Positions 12,297 to 25,484 of a DNA stretch of 64,000 nucleotides are shown in pieces. The stretch is taken from the NCBI RefSeq assembly GCF_024323335.1, contig NC_066579.1, forward strand, positions 249,977,575 through 250,041,574. Reading direction: 5' to 3'. This DNA comes from Lathyrus oleraceus. Lineage: Eukaryota > Streptophyta > Magnoliopsida > Fabales > Fabaceae. The number at the start of each line of letters is the position of its first letter. Within the stretch, counting starts at the first letter, position 1. The translations under genes were made by a program, and so were the position numbers. The notes under the pieces are model-generated. The model searched no databases. It saw only the letters and a list, made by a program, of their open reading frames with translations, and was not told the origin of the DNA.

Positions 12297-12305
12297 TATA
12301 AATAG
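12297..12305 (+). promoter_or_regulatory. TATA box of the Athila 5' LTR
   Basis: TATAAATAG about 450 bp into the LTR and 130 bp after the palindrome array. The copy in the 3' LTR is at 24221. Predicted from sequence only. Confidence 0.55.
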
Positions 12306-13561
12306 TTGTTTTTATCCAACCCTGAAGCCCGTCTCTTTTCCGCCGTGCAAGCATATTTTACAGCATTACTTTTCTACAGCTTTCTATTTTATTAGCAATT
12401 TTTATTTCTTTCTTTTCCAGTAAATCTTTCAAGCACTTAATTAATTTTTCACACAATAGTTTCTACACCGGAGACTATTGTGTATCTTTTACTGGATCTA
12501 ACCTTACGTTGGATCATAGTATTTTATTCCTTCGCTTTTGTTTTCCTGTCCGATTGAAGAGTTCAAGAACAAATCCAACCGGTCTGTGGTGGAGTGTTCA
12601 AGATTGCTATTAATTATTCAGGTTCTTTATTTTATTGTTTTAATTTATATATGCCCTGCATTACTGTTTATTTATACTGTTTGCCTGATATGGTTTTATT
12701 TAAGCATGATGATTGTTTAGACCCGTTTAGCATGTCCGGCTAAGTATTTTAGATATCGGTATGTAAAGTAAGCGGAATGAAGGAATCAAAACTAAGTTGG
12801 TCTAATTTTATTTAAAATTAAATTCACTCTTTTTATGGTCTCAATTTACAGAGTTAATCCCAAAGTTTTTGTACAAGAGTAAAAAACGTAAAGAAGTTAA
12901 AATCAATAGAACGAAAGTTTGAGTTTTTAACTGGACAGTGTAAATTGGACATTAATTCTAAATCAGGGCGAAAACAATTTTTAGAGTTAATTAAATTCTA
13001 ACCTTTTTCAAAAAATATTTTTAAAGGTTAAATGTGAGGACGAGAGTTAAGCATTTAAGTTTAATTATATAATCTAAGTCAATAGAGCGAGAGTTTGAGA
13101 CGAGGGTGTTTAAACGGTTAGTGTTTTCTTAAAAAAGGTTTCTATAGATTCTATTGTTTTCAAAAAGTGATTTTGGACTTAACTAATAAGTGACAGCTAC
13201 GTTAATATAAAGTCATGGTCTATTCAACAGAACGAGAGTTTGAGAAAAGGCTTTTAATCAATAGTGTCTACTGAAAAGATTTATTTTAAAACCAAGAAAC
13301 CAACGAAGATTTGATTCCCTAATTACGACGAACTACATACCGATATCCGCTTAATTGATATTTAATTTAGATCTAATTTTAGTTTTACTTTTCCCCCAAA
13401 CAATCAAAGTATCATCCGCCTTAGCTTTACGAAGTAACTTTAGAAAACGGTACATCGATTCATAAGTCCCTGTGGGATCGATATCTTTTAAAACTACGCG
13501 ATAGAACTGCGCACTTGCAGTTAGTACCCCAAATCGACTCATAAAGTCGCGATCAAGTTTT

Positions 13562-13579
13562 TGGCGCCGTTGCCGGGGA
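13562..13579 (+). other. Athila primer binding site (tRNA-Asp type)
   Basis: TGGCGCCGTTGCCGGGGA, 6 bp after the LTR. This is the standard Athila PBS, matching the 3' end of tRNA-Asp. Confidence 0.9.
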
Positions 13580-13666
13580 CTTTTATTTAGTCGATATCGT
13601 AACTCTTCTGTTACACTGTAGAGACTAAGGCAATTTTTATTTTTCTTTTTTCTTTCGTTGATTTGT

Positions 13667-16126
13667 ATGCCACACACTCGCTCACAAGGCGAGCCGTTTT
13701 ACTTACGAATCAACGACATTGAACTATATCTCCGAGTCTTACGACGAATTCGGGAATATCGTGCTGCAAACAATCTCCCTCCTATCGAAGTGTCCGACCT
13801 CAAAAATCTTCTTCCTTCGCCGATACCCGAGATGGCAGAACCAGCTCGTGCTCTTCGAGATTACGCCGCTCCATCGCAAGATGAGCCGCATTCGAGTATT
13901 GCTCCACCCGCAATCGAAGCAAACAACTTCGAACTTAAGCCTTCGCTGCTACAAGCAGTGCAACGGAATCAATTCTCTGGAAATCCTACCGAGGATCAAA
14001 ACCTTCATTTATCCGTATTTGTCCAATACGCTGATATTGTTAAAGCTAATGGTGTCACTTCAGAGGCAATTCGACTTCGTCTCTTTCCTTTCTCGTTAAG
14101 AGATAAAGCTAGAAGATGGCTTCAGTCTCTACCTTCCAACTCAGTCACCACATGGAATGAGTTAAAGAAAGTCTTTCTTGCCCGATATTTTCCTCCAAGC
14201 AAAACAGCTATGTTGAGAGCCCAGATAAATGGATTTAAACAGAAAGATAACGAGTCTCTTTTCGAAGCATGGGAAAGATACAAAGACATGATGAGACTTT
14301 GTCCACACCATGTTTTAGAGGACTGATTAGTAATTCATACCTTCTATAATGGTCTCTTATACAACACAAGGTTAACAATAGACGCCGCCGCAGGTGGTGC
14401 GCTTATGGATAAACCTTATGCCGATGCTTATCAACTTATCGAAAGCATGGCCCAAAACCATTATCAGTGGGGAAGCGACCGAACAATGGTAGAAAAACCT
14501 CAAACGAAAAGTGGCATGTACGAGATAAGTAGCCTTGATCATGTTAATGCAAAAGTGGATGCTCTGGCCCAGAAAATTGAAAGTTTAAATGTATCACCTC
14601 CAGCCACCGTGGTTGCCGTAGCTCAAAATTGCGAAGTCTGTGGAATCCAAGGTCACACTCCTGCAGATTGTCAACTCCTAACAGGAATCCAAGCAGAACA
14701 AGTGAATTATGCTCAAGGAAATCCCTACTCGCATACCTATAACTCTAACTGGAAGAACCATCCTAATTTTTCATATAAGAGTAATAATGCTTTATACGCA
14801 CCAGGCCAAGCTCCAAATCAAGCCCCAGCTATACCTCCGGGATATCAAAAGCCGATCCCATCTACACCTAACAATAATGTTCCTAGAAAATCCAACTTGG
14901 AAATCATGATGGAGAACTTCATAGCTTCTCAACAGCAAACCAATAAAGATTTCTTAAACCAGAATGTACACAGTAGCGAACAAATTAAACAACTAGCAAG
15001 TAAAGTAGATGCCCTGGCTACCCATAACAAAATGCTGGAAACACAAATATCACAAGTAGCTCAACAACAAGCGCCTACTGCTGCCCCAACTGGTACATTT
15101 CCTGGACAGCCCCAACCTAACCTGAAAAGCCACGCTCATGCAATCATATTAAGAAGTGGAACGGAAGTAGAAGGACCGTCTGATCCAAGGATGGAAAACC
15201 AAAACTCTAAAAAGTCAACTGAGGAAGAAAGTAAACCTAAGGAAAAGGAAGAGAGTAATAAGGAAACCGTAGAAAAGAAAGAACCTTATGTACCTCCACC
15301 ACCTTATAAACCACATATCCCTTACCCTCAAAGGCTTATTAAACCCAAAGATGCGGGCCAATTTAAAAAATTTGTTGACCTACTAAAACAATTAAACGTC
15401 ACAATTCCGTTTACAGAAGCTATTATGCAGATGCCAACATATGCTAAGTTCTTAAAAGAAATTCTTTCTAATAAAAGGAAACTTGAAGAGAGCGAAACCG
15501 TTACACTCACTGCTGAATGTAGCGCCATAATCCAGAATATGCCTCCAAAACTTAAGGATCCTGGTAGTTTCTCTATACCCTGTCACATAGGAAAATTTGT
15601 CATAGATAAAGCCTTATGCGATTTAGGAGCCGGTATCAGTGTTATGCCTTTATCCATATGCAAGAAACTGGAAATGGGAGAATTAAGACCAACTAAAATG
15701 TCTGTGCAACTAGCAGATCGTTCTGTTAGATATCCTGTAGGAATTCTTGAAAACGTTCCCGTGCGCATAGGTCAATTCTACATTCCAACCGATTTTATAA
15801 TTATGGACATAAGAGAAGATGAAGTTACACCCATTATATTGGGAAGACCATTCTTAGCAACCGCCGGTGCGATCATAGACGTAAAACGAGGACGACTCAC
15901 TTTCGAAGTAGGAGAAGAGAAAATTGAGTTCATTCTTTCCCAATTTTTGAAAGCACCTGCAATAGAAGACACATGTTACTTCATGGATATCATCGATGAA
16001 TGCATAAAAGAAATAGAGTTAGAGAATGACAAATTGTCTGACTATCGTGTAGAAGACAAACTTAACCAATGTTTAGCAATAACACCGGACCCTACGCAAT
16101 GCCTTAAGAAACCAAACCCGACCTGA
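13667..16126 (+). pseudogene. Athila gag-protease, one stop
   Basis: ATG 13667 opens with MPHTRSQG, a usual Athila gag start. The gag domain spans about 13930-14320 (FSGNPTEDQNLHL, KARRWLQSLP, FLARYFPPSK). TGA at 14324-14326 interrupts it, and the same frame then runs on to TGA 16124. A zinc knuckle CEVCGIQGHTPADC lies near 14635. A coiled-coil and Lys/Glu-rich linker follows. The retropepsin is near 15600-15890 with DLGAGISVMP; Athila proteases typically have DLGA rather than DTG. Just before 16126 the pol sequence appears in another frame, so an indel near 16110 or a frameshift site separates it from pol. In intact relatives gag-pro-pol is normally continuous. Confidence 0.9.
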
Positions 16127-19026
16127 AAACACTTCCCAAAAATCTGAGATATGAATTCCTAGACTTAGAACTTGAACGACCAGTAATAGTTAATGCAGAC
16201 CTAGGAAAACTCGAAACCGAAAAACTCCTACATATCTTAAGAAAATATCCAACCGCACTAGGATACAACATCACCGATCTTAAAGGGATAAGTCCTTCTA
16301 TTTGTATGCACCGCATCATGCTAGAAGAAGACTGTAAAACCTCTAGGGAACATCAGAGGAGACTAAACCCGATCCTGAGTGAGGTAGTGAAGAAGGAAGT
16401 AACAAAGTTATTAGAGGCAGGTATCATATATCCTATATCTGATAGCAAATGGGTTAGTCCTGTACACGTAGTACCAAAGAAAGGAGGTATAATAGTTATT
16501 GAAAATGAAAAAGGAGAAACTATAACCAAACGAATCGAATCAGGATGGAGAATGTGCATTGACTATAGGAAACTAAACAAAGCAACCCGAAAAGATCATT
16601 TCCCTTTACCATTCATAGACCAGATGTTAGAACGATTAGCAAAACATTCTCATTTTTGCTATCTAGACGGTTACTCAGGCTTCTTTCAAATACCAATTCA
16701 CCCTGATGACCAAGAAAAGACAACATTCACATGTCCTTTTGGTACCTTCGCTTATCGACGAATGCCGTTTGGCTTGTCCAATGCTCCTGCAACCTTCCAA
16801 AGGTGCATGATAGCAATATTCACCGATTTTCTCGAAAATATCATGGAAGTATTTATGGACGATTTTTCCGTATGCGGACAAAGCTTTGAAGAATGTCTTG
16901 AAAACCTAGAAAGAGTTCTAGAGCGATGTGTAAAAGTAAACCTAGTACTTAATTGGGAAAAATGTCACTTTATGGTACAAGAAGGAATTGTTTTAGGACA
17001 CATCATATCAAATAGAGGAATTGAAGTAGACAAAGCCAAAATAGAAGTAATCGAAAACCTTCAACCTCCAAAAACTATGAGAGAAGTACGAAGCTTCTTA
17101 GGACACGCCGATTTTTACCGACGATTCATTAAAGATTTCTCTAAAATAATTAAACCTTTGACCGGATTATTAATGAAAGATGCTGAATTCATCTTTGACA
17201 ATAAATGTTTGGAAGCATTTCAAACGCTTAAACAAGCATTGATCTCCGCACCCATAATGCAGACCCTGGATTGGAATGAACCATTCGAAATAATGTGTAA
17301 CGCAAGTGATTACGCCGTAGGCGCTGTTTTAGGACAGCGGAAGGATAAAAAGCTTCACATCATATATTACGCAAGTAGAACTCTAGATGAAGCACAAATG
17401 AACTACGCCACGACCGAGAAAGAACTTTTAGCAGTAGTATTTGCACTAGATAAATTTCGTTCTTACTTGGTCGGAGCTAAAATAATCGTTTACACTGACC
17501 ACGCCGCCATTAAGTAGCTCTTAACAAAAAAGGACGCTAAACCTAGACTCCTAAGGTGGATCTTGTTGCTACAAGAATTCGATCTGGAAATCAAAGATAA
17601 GAAAGGAACTGAAAACGTAGTAGCAGATCACCTCTCTAGACTCGAAAACCTGGAACCGGAAAGAACTTCGATCAACGATGATTTCTCGTACGATAAACTT
17701 ATAGCTACTTTGAAAGAAAATAAAGCTGATAAACAGGTAGAGACCACCTTAGCTATATGTGTTACACCATGGTACGCTGACTTCGTTAATTATTTAGCTG
17801 CCGGAATAGTTCCACCTAATTTATCTTACCAACAAAAGAAACGATTCTTCCATGACATAAAACATTATTACTGGGATGACCCTTTACTTTTCAAAAGAGG
17901 CCCCGATGGTATTTTCCGTCGGTGTATACCTGAAGAAGAGATAGAAAATATAATCCAACACTGTCACTCCGCTCCTTATGGTGGACATGCAAGTACATCC
18001 AAGACCTGCTCCAAAATCCTACAAGCCGGTCTTTATTGGCCAAACATATGGAAGGATGTGCATGCGGCTATCAAGAAATGTGATAGATGTCAACGCACAG
18101 GAAACATATCTAGACGTGACGAGATGCCACAAAAGGGCATTTTGGAAGTAGAGATTTTCGACGTGTGGGGAATAGATTTCATGGGACCTTTTCCACCTTC
18201 TTTCGGTAACAAGTACATACTCGTAGCGGTTGACTACGTATCAAAATGGATTGAAGCTATAGCTTCTCCAACAAACGACACACGAGTAGTAACTAGACTC
18301 TTTAAGAATATAATATTTCTGAGATTTGGTGTCCCAAGAATAGTAGTCAGTGATGGTGGATCGCATTTCATATCTAAGATACTCGAAAAACTATTGTTTA
18401 AGTATGGTGTGAGACATAGAGTAGCGACACCTTACCATCCTCAAACCAGTGGACAAGTGGAGGTGTCTAACAGAGAAATCAAACAAATATTAAAAAAAAC
18501 AGTCGCCACCTCAAGGAAAGACTGGTCATCGAAACTACCGGAAGCTTTATGGGCATATCGAACCGCTTACAAAACTCCCATAGGGACAACCCCATTTAAG
18601 CTTATTTATGGAAAATCTTGCCACCTCCCGGTAGAATTAGAACATAAGGCCTACTGGGCTATTAAAAATCTAAATTTAAACTATAAGTCCGCTGGTGAAA
18701 AGCGAATTCTTGACATAAACGAATTAGAGGAACTTCGACAAGACGCCTACGAAAATGCCAGAATCTACAAAGAAAGAACGAAAAAATGGCATGACAAACG
18801 TATATCTAGAAAAATCTTCAAACAAGGCGATATAGTCCTTTTGTTCAACTCTAGACTTAAGTTATTCCCGGGAAAACTACGATCTAGATGGTCAGTCCCT
18901 TTCCAAGTTACTAATGTTTTCCCTAGTGGAGCTGTGGAAATTAAAGGCAAATCTATGGAACCATTTATCGTAAACGGGCAGTGTCTAAAACATTATCACT
19001 ATGCAGAGAACAATGAAGATTTGTAA
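16117..19026 (+). pseudogene. Athila pol: reverse transcriptase, RNase H, integrase; one stop
   Basis: One frame from about 16117 to TAA 19024, broken only by TAG 17515. RT has SGWRMCIDYRKLNKAT and the catalytic FMDD (16852-16863). RNase H begins near 17287, but its first catalytic Asp is replaced: CNASDYAVGAVLG, AAC at 17299-17301. Integrase has the zinc region [10 protein letters not shown]...CDRC near 17957-18090 and DDE residues in [15 protein letters not shown] and EVSNREIK (about 18170, 18350, 18465). It ends with the C-terminal core ([20 protein letters not shown]). Apart from the stop and the Asp change it is remarkably well preserved, fitting the young LTRs. Confidence 0.93.
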
Positions 19027-19299
19027 GTCCCTCACTTAGACGTAATGCCTCCAGAATCTATAGATCATATTTGATAGTTTTTATGTCGAGCTTGCGACAT
19101 TAAACAAAGCGCTTCGTGGGAGACAACCCACAAATATTTTTATTTTTTATTTCTTCTTTAATTATTCTTTTAAATTTTATTTAGTATTCATTCTTAATTT
19201 ATTTTAACTTATAAAATTTTTCTTCTTTTCTTCTTTCGGCATTTGGCCAAATCCTGACTAAAACTCTTGTTTTTCTTTTCTCTAGCTCACACTAACCTG
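19027..19299 (+). other. Athila post-integrase spacer with candidate splice acceptor
   Basis: It holds the Athila hallmark GACATTAAACAAAGCGCTTC followed by GGGAGACAACCCA (19097-19132). It ends in a pyrimidine-rich tract TTTTTCTTTTCTCTAG with AG at 19284-19285, 15 bp before ATG 19300. Athila env-position ORFs are thought to be made from spliced RNA; this would be the acceptor. The donor is not identified. Confidence 0.6.
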
Positions 19300-20580
19300 A
19301 TGGGACAAATTGATCGTATGGGTATCAAATTCAGAGGGAAAGCTCAGAAACAAAAGTTTGAGGAACTAGCAGAGAGAGAGATGCTTCCTAGCTTGTATGC
19401 TGATGATTGGGCAATGACTGCCCTTGGACTAAGAGAGAGTGTCCTGTATTTGCTGAGTCAAATAGGGTGGGAAACCACTCCTATCCGAAGACAATTCGTC
19501 ACTTACCGGAGACTAACGCTAGAATTCCTTAGCTCCCTGGTCTATCTACCCAGCCATGGAAAAGGAATAAACAGAGGTTTCATTTAGTTCAGAATGTTCA
19601 ACATGGAGTATCAATTTAACATTCAAGATTTTACCAACCTTTTAGGTTTCCCTACCTCTTTTGATACATTCACAGTGAGCCAAGAAGACCTTTTTGAATA
19701 TAGAGAACTTGAACATTTTTTGGGAAATTTGACTGGAAATGACGACCCCGAGGAACATGAGTTTCTCTCTGGAAACGTACATAACCCAGCCTTTCGTTAT
19801 TTCCATAAGATCCTGGCCCACACCCTTTTTGGGAAGAAGTCAAATATTACTACAGTATCACGTGATGAACTCTTCATCATGTTTTGTGCTTCCCAGAACC
19901 GTCCTGTGAATGGTGCCACTTTTATGTTGGCGAACTTTGACCGTCTTATCCAAGATGAACGAGCACCAATTCAAATAGGCGGATTGATAACCATGATTGG
20001 TAATGCTATCGGATTACGTCAACCTATGCTTGACCTAAGCCCTTTCTGTGGCATTGCGACTATGAGTATACCCTTCCTCTTCAACATTATGTTTATAGTA
20101 AACCTCGGGCCTGAAGAGTTTGAGCTTATAATTAACAACCAAGTTCTTTGCCTATTCACCTTGCCTAGTCCGAGGACTAGTGTTCATAACCGCAATAACT
20201 GGCTCTACAATCTGAACGGAATACCCTCTCCTGCTAGATCTACTGAATCCATCCAGGACTATGAGATTTGTGACGACCAGATTCCTTATGCTGAGTCTGA
20301 CCCTCAGACACCATCTGGTTATTATGATATTAACCCACCTCCTCAACCCATCCCGACCGAAGAGTCGGCAATACCCGATCCTAGACATCATATGCCCGGA
20401 GATAATTATAACACCATCATTCAAGCCTTGATGTCAGAACAAGACGCCCTCAGAGAAGAGTTAGCTAACATGGGACAAGAATTTCTGGGATACATGAGCA
20501 GTATGACAAATCAATTCCACGAGTTGCTAAACCGTGTTAACTCCTTTGCTCCTCCGGCCAGAGATCCTGCAAGTGGCTAG
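19300..20580 (+). pseudogene. Athila env-position ORF, copy 1 (ATHILA ORF-1 family-like), one stop
   Basis: ATG 19300 to TAG 20578, 426 codons, broken by TAG 19585-19587 about 95 codons in. It occupies the position of the env-like gene of Athila elements and resembles the protein known as ATHILA ORF-1 (function unknown). Recognisable blocks: LTLEFLSS, FRMFN, HNPAFRYFHKILAHTLFG, IGGLITMIG and NNWLYNLNG. The last about 60 residues form a likely coiled coil (EQDALREELANMGQEFLG). One hydrophobic stretch (CGIATMSIPFLFNIMFIV) could span a membrane, but there is no signal peptide. It is clearly paralogous to 21290-22588, with matching blocks in the same order and similar length. Confidence 0.85.
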
Positions 20581-20956
20581 AAGATGTTTTTCTTAGTTAC
20601 TTAGTTTTAGTTTAGGCTATTTATTAATTTTGTTTCATATTATTTTAGTATTTGTTTTTCTTTCGCATGTATGCTTTTGTTTTCCAATGTTATATTATGA
20701 TTATTTTATGAAGCTATTGCATTATTAGTTTATTTTGATCTATGCAATTTCTATAATTACAAGTAATGATATCCACTATATGCTATGCCTGTTAAAGAAA
20801 TACATATATTATGGTAGTAGAATAGCATGCAAGACAATTTAAAAGCATTACAATAGCAAAATAAAATAAGCATAAGCAAAACAAAATAACAAAAAAATAT
20901 ATAATAGTAAAAAACAAATTAGGAAGAACGCAAGCAGTGACCGTTGCAAACTTACT
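20581..20956 (+). other. Non-coding spacer between the two Athila env-position ORFs
   Basis: About 375 bp of AT-rich sequence with many AAAATA/AGCA runs near 20840-20920 and no ORF. It leads into the palindrome array at 20957. Confidence 0.6.
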
Positions 20957-21038
20957 GTGTGACGAGCGTCACACACTCCATCACGGTCGTCACACCAAGT
21001 GCCTGTGACGCCCGTAACACCTCTGTCACGAGCGTGAC
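20957..21038. repeat. Internal palindrome array upstream of the second env-position ORF
   Basis: Dyads of the form arm-NN-arm: GTGACG-AG-CGTCAC (inside an 18-bp perfect palindrome 20957-20974), ATCACG-GT-CGTCAC, GTGACG-CC-CGTAAC and GTCACG-AG-CGTGAC (21025-21038). Centres are 21, 25 and 20 bp apart. It is the same motif class as the array in this element's LTRs, with arms varied but mostly still paired. A TATA box follows about 155 bp later and the ORF about 250 bp later. A degenerate fifth unit may lie near 21075. Confidence 0.75.
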
Positions 21039-21191
21039 ACCTTCAGACTAGGTGAACGTTAGTAACCGTTGGAGACACGACCGTTACACCACCCCACTTT
21101 TTACCTTCCCCATTCATTCACCCATTTACTCACATTTACCCACATTTATTTATTTTTCACCCACTCCCTTTCCAACTTCCAAATTTTTTCC

Positions 21192-21200
21192 TATAAATAC
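21192..21200 (+). promoter_or_regulatory. Candidate internal TATA box before the second env-position ORF
   Basis: TATAAATAC in the context TTCCTATAAATACCC, about 100 bp before ATG 21290. The leader between is CA- and pyrimidine-rich without ATG. With the palindrome array upstream this looks like a complete internal promoter. No experimental support. Confidence 0.55.
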
Positions 21201-21289
21201 CCACCATACCTTTCTTCATACACCACAAACCATTCTATAAAATACATTTCATTTTCTTTCCTTTTACTTCTTTCAACCCACTTATCAGT

Positions 21290-22588
21290 ATGGTGGGAAA
21301 CCAAGAATTCGAAAATATCATCTTCCGATCCGAAGATGATAATTATCAAAGGGAGCAGTTCGAGCGTTTCCAACAGTGAGGTGTCCTATCTACCAGGTAT
21401 CCTGATTTAAATTGTTTACAAGAATTAGGATTACTTCAAGGTATACAATGGATGCTCCGCCTTGCTGATTTAACCTTTCTTTGCACTCATAATCAACCTA
21501 CCTACCCATCTCTCACCTTAGAATTTTTAAGTTCTTATTCGTACAACACTCCCACCGGTGAAGACGAGTACTTAACCGGTACCGCAACCTTCCGCATGTT
21601 CAACACCGAATACTCACTATCCCAGGATCAGCTAAGTGCCATGCTACAGTTCCCTGTAGGAGACCGAGTCCACCCAAGAATCCCTTCGAACTCCCAGTGG
21701 CAAATAAACGCCTTCGACCTCTTTAGGAAAATATCCGGTGTGGAAACCAACAACTGGGATGTGCTACTTGCTTCCCATATACATAACCCAACCATCCGGT
21801 ACTTTATCCGCATCCTGCAAAACACAGTTTTTGGAAGACCGAACAACAGCAAAGTCAACGCCAAGGAATTATTCTTCCTCCACTGCGTCTTTGAAATGGA
21901 TACAAAGGTAAACGTTGCTTCTTTCTTATTTTATCATATCCTCACCCTATGTGCTAGAGGCCGCCAACCTTTCGTGATTGGAGGATTAATAACCTCCATA
22001 GCACTTGGTTTGAATCTAGGGGACCGACTTCAAAATTTACAAGCTCTCCCACCCTTATTTATGGATATAAGCTATTGTCGGTCCAGCCGCCTAATCAAAA
22101 ACAGGGTAGGCGGAAGGTATTATCTTATGGTGAACAACCACGAAGTCCCAAGCGTTGTTTTACCCAACATTGCCCTCACAGATGTCACCAACCCTAACCG
22201 CTTCATCTACGACCTTAATGCTCCCGAAGCTACTGAGCCTTCACACGCAAACCCGCCTACAGACGAGTTTGAAGAAATGGAGCAAGGTGATCAGGTTCCT
22301 GCACAACAATCAGTCCCGCTCAACCCTTCCGATAACGCAGCTGGTCCATCCTCACGACGTCGTCGACGAAGAAGGCCAGCAACCAACGACGACATCATGG
22401 ATGCTATTGATGGTATGCAAGCGAAGAATCTCGAAGTGATGCAAATGATACGCCAGATGCAACAACAACAGGAAGCGAGAAATGCCATAACCGACCAGCG
22501 GTTCACTGAGTTGCTCAGCAGGTTTGACGACTTAGAAGTACGTCAACAATCACCAGGTCCAAGAACAAGAGGCGGCAGGCAGCATTGA
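21290..22588 (+). pseudogene. Athila env-position ORF, copy 2 (paralogue of copy 1), one stop
   Basis: ATG 21290 to TGA 22586, 432 codons, broken only by TGA 21377-21379 at codon 30, one C-to-T step from an Arg CGA codon. It shares with copy 1 the blocks LTLEFLSS, FRMFNTEY, HNPTIRYFIRILQNTVFG, KELFFLHC, FVIGGLITS and RFIYDLN. The C-terminal region has a run of seven Arg (RRRRRRR near 22355) and then a heptad-rich coiled coil (NLEVMQMIRQMQQQQEA). There is no signal peptide or strong membrane segment, so an envelope role is doubtful; basic patch plus coiled coil fits a nucleic-acid-binding oligomer, which is inference. It has its own upstream array and TATA box. Confidence 0.85.
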
Positions 22589-23771
<1,183 letters not shown>

Positions 23772-25479
23772 TGATAACATGAAATAATATCACATTTTTG
23801 GACTCGATTTAATTAAATTATATTATTATTTGTTTCGATTTATTTTATTTTATTCGATATTACTTGGTATTTTTCCTTCTATTTGTCTCAGGTAACTTAT
23901 TTGAAGCATAAGTGAAAAAGGAAGAAAAGGGGGTGCAAAAAGATGATGAGAAGCAAATTCCACTAAAGCCCAGCCCACAATTACAAGCCAGGAGCGCTGA
24001 ACCTGTGACGACCGCCACACAAGGTGTGACGAGCGTCACACCCTGCTACCTTGTGTTACGAGCGTAACACATGGTGTGACGAACGTCACACCCCTCTCCT
24101 ATATTTTTGGCTTTTAACGCGCAACAGAGGCACGTTGAAGCCTATTCTTCCGCTTGACTCTTGGAACGTGAAGACTACTTACGGAAGGAATTTCTGGAAA
24201 CCATTACAAAAGTGGATTAATATAAATAGTTGTTTTTATCCAACCCTGAAGCCCGTCTCTTTTCCGCCGTGCAAGCATATTTTACAGCATTACTTTTCTA
24301 CAGCTTTCTATTTCATTAGCAATTTTTATTTCTTTCTTTTCCAGTAAATCTTTCAAGCACTTAATTAATTTTTCACACAATAGTTTCTACACCGGAGACT
24401 ATTGTGTATCTTTTACTGGATCTAACCTTACGTTGGATCATAGTATTTTATTCCTTCGCTTTTATTTTCCTATCCGATTGAAGAGTTCAAGAACAAATCC
24501 AACCGGTCTGTGGTGGAGTGTTCAAGATTGCTATTAATTATTCAGGTTCTTTAATTTATTGTTTTAATTTATATATGCCCTGCATTACTGTTTATTTATA
24601 CTGTTTGCCTGATATAGTTTTATTTAAGCATGATGATTGTTTAGACCCGTTTAGCATGTTCGGCTAAGTATTTTAGATATCGATATGTAAAGTAAGCGGA
24701 ACGAAGGAATCAAAACTAAGTTGGTCTAATTTTATTTAAAATTAAAGTCACTCTTTTTATGGTCTCAATTTACAGAGTTAATCCCAAAGTTTTTGTACGA
24801 GAGTAAAAAACGTAAAGAAGTTAAAATCAATAGAACGAAAGTTTGAGTTTTTAACTGGACAGTGTAAATTGGACATTAATTCTAAATCAGGGCGAAAGCA
24901 ATTTTTAGAGTTAATTAAATTCTAACCTTTTTCAAAAAATATTTTTAAAGGTTAAATGTGAGGACGAGAGTTAAGCATTTAAGTTTAATTATATAATCTA
25001 AGTCAATAGAGCGAGAGTTTGAGACGAGGGTGTTTAAACGGTTAGTGTTTTCTTAAAAAAGGTTTCTATAGATTCTGTTGTTTTCAAAAAGTGATTTTGG
25101 ACTTAACTAATAAGTGACAACTATGTTAATATAAAGTCATGGTCTATTCAACAGAACGAGAGTTTGAGAAAAGGCTTTTAATCAAAAGTGTCTACTGAAA
25201 AGATTTATTTTAAAACCAAGAAACCAACGAAGATTTGATTCCCTAATTACGACGAACTACATACCGATATCCGCTTAATTGATATTTAATTTAGATCTAA
25301 TTTTAGTTTTACTTTTCCCCCAAACAATCAAAGTATCATCCGCCTTAGCTTTACGAAGTAACCTTAGAAAACGGTACATTGATTCATAAGTCCCTGTGGG
25401 ATCGATATCTTTTAAAACTACGCGATAGAACTGTGCACTTGCAGTTAGTACCCCAAATCGACTCATAAAGTCACGATCA
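23772..25479 (+). repeat. Athila 3' LTR (1708 bp)
   Basis: TGATAACATG...CACGATCA, same length as the 5' LTR. It is followed by the TGGGG duplication and then by resumed Ogre-A pol. Its palindrome array is at 24005-24089 and its TATA box at 24221. One array dyad is improved or decayed relative to the 5' copy (TGGCGTGACG versus TGGTGTGACG in the flank). Confidence 0.97.
24005..24089. repeat. Palindrome array in Athila 3' LTR
   Basis: Same four dyads and spacing (21, 29, 21 bp) as 12081-12165, with all dyad cores unchanged while several flanking bases differ. Confidence 0.85.
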
Positions 25480-25484
25480 TGGGG

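Larger units (their letters stand above)
11848..13555 (+). repeat. Athila 5' LTR (1708 bp)
   Basis: TGATAACATG...CGCGATCA. It has the same length as the 3' LTR at 23772. I count about 24 single-base differences by eye, 21 of them transitions, and no indels, about 1.4 percent. It holds the palindrome array 12081-12165 and a TATA box at 12297. No coding content. Confidence 0.97.

Noticed and set aside
12127..12423. 98-codon ORF repeated at 24051-24347
   Set aside because: Within the Athila LTR over the palindrome array and TATA box; kept only as LTR duplication.
13351..13677. 108-codon minus ORF at the Athila LTR end
   Set aside because: Overlaps LTR end, PBS and gag start; no known similarity.
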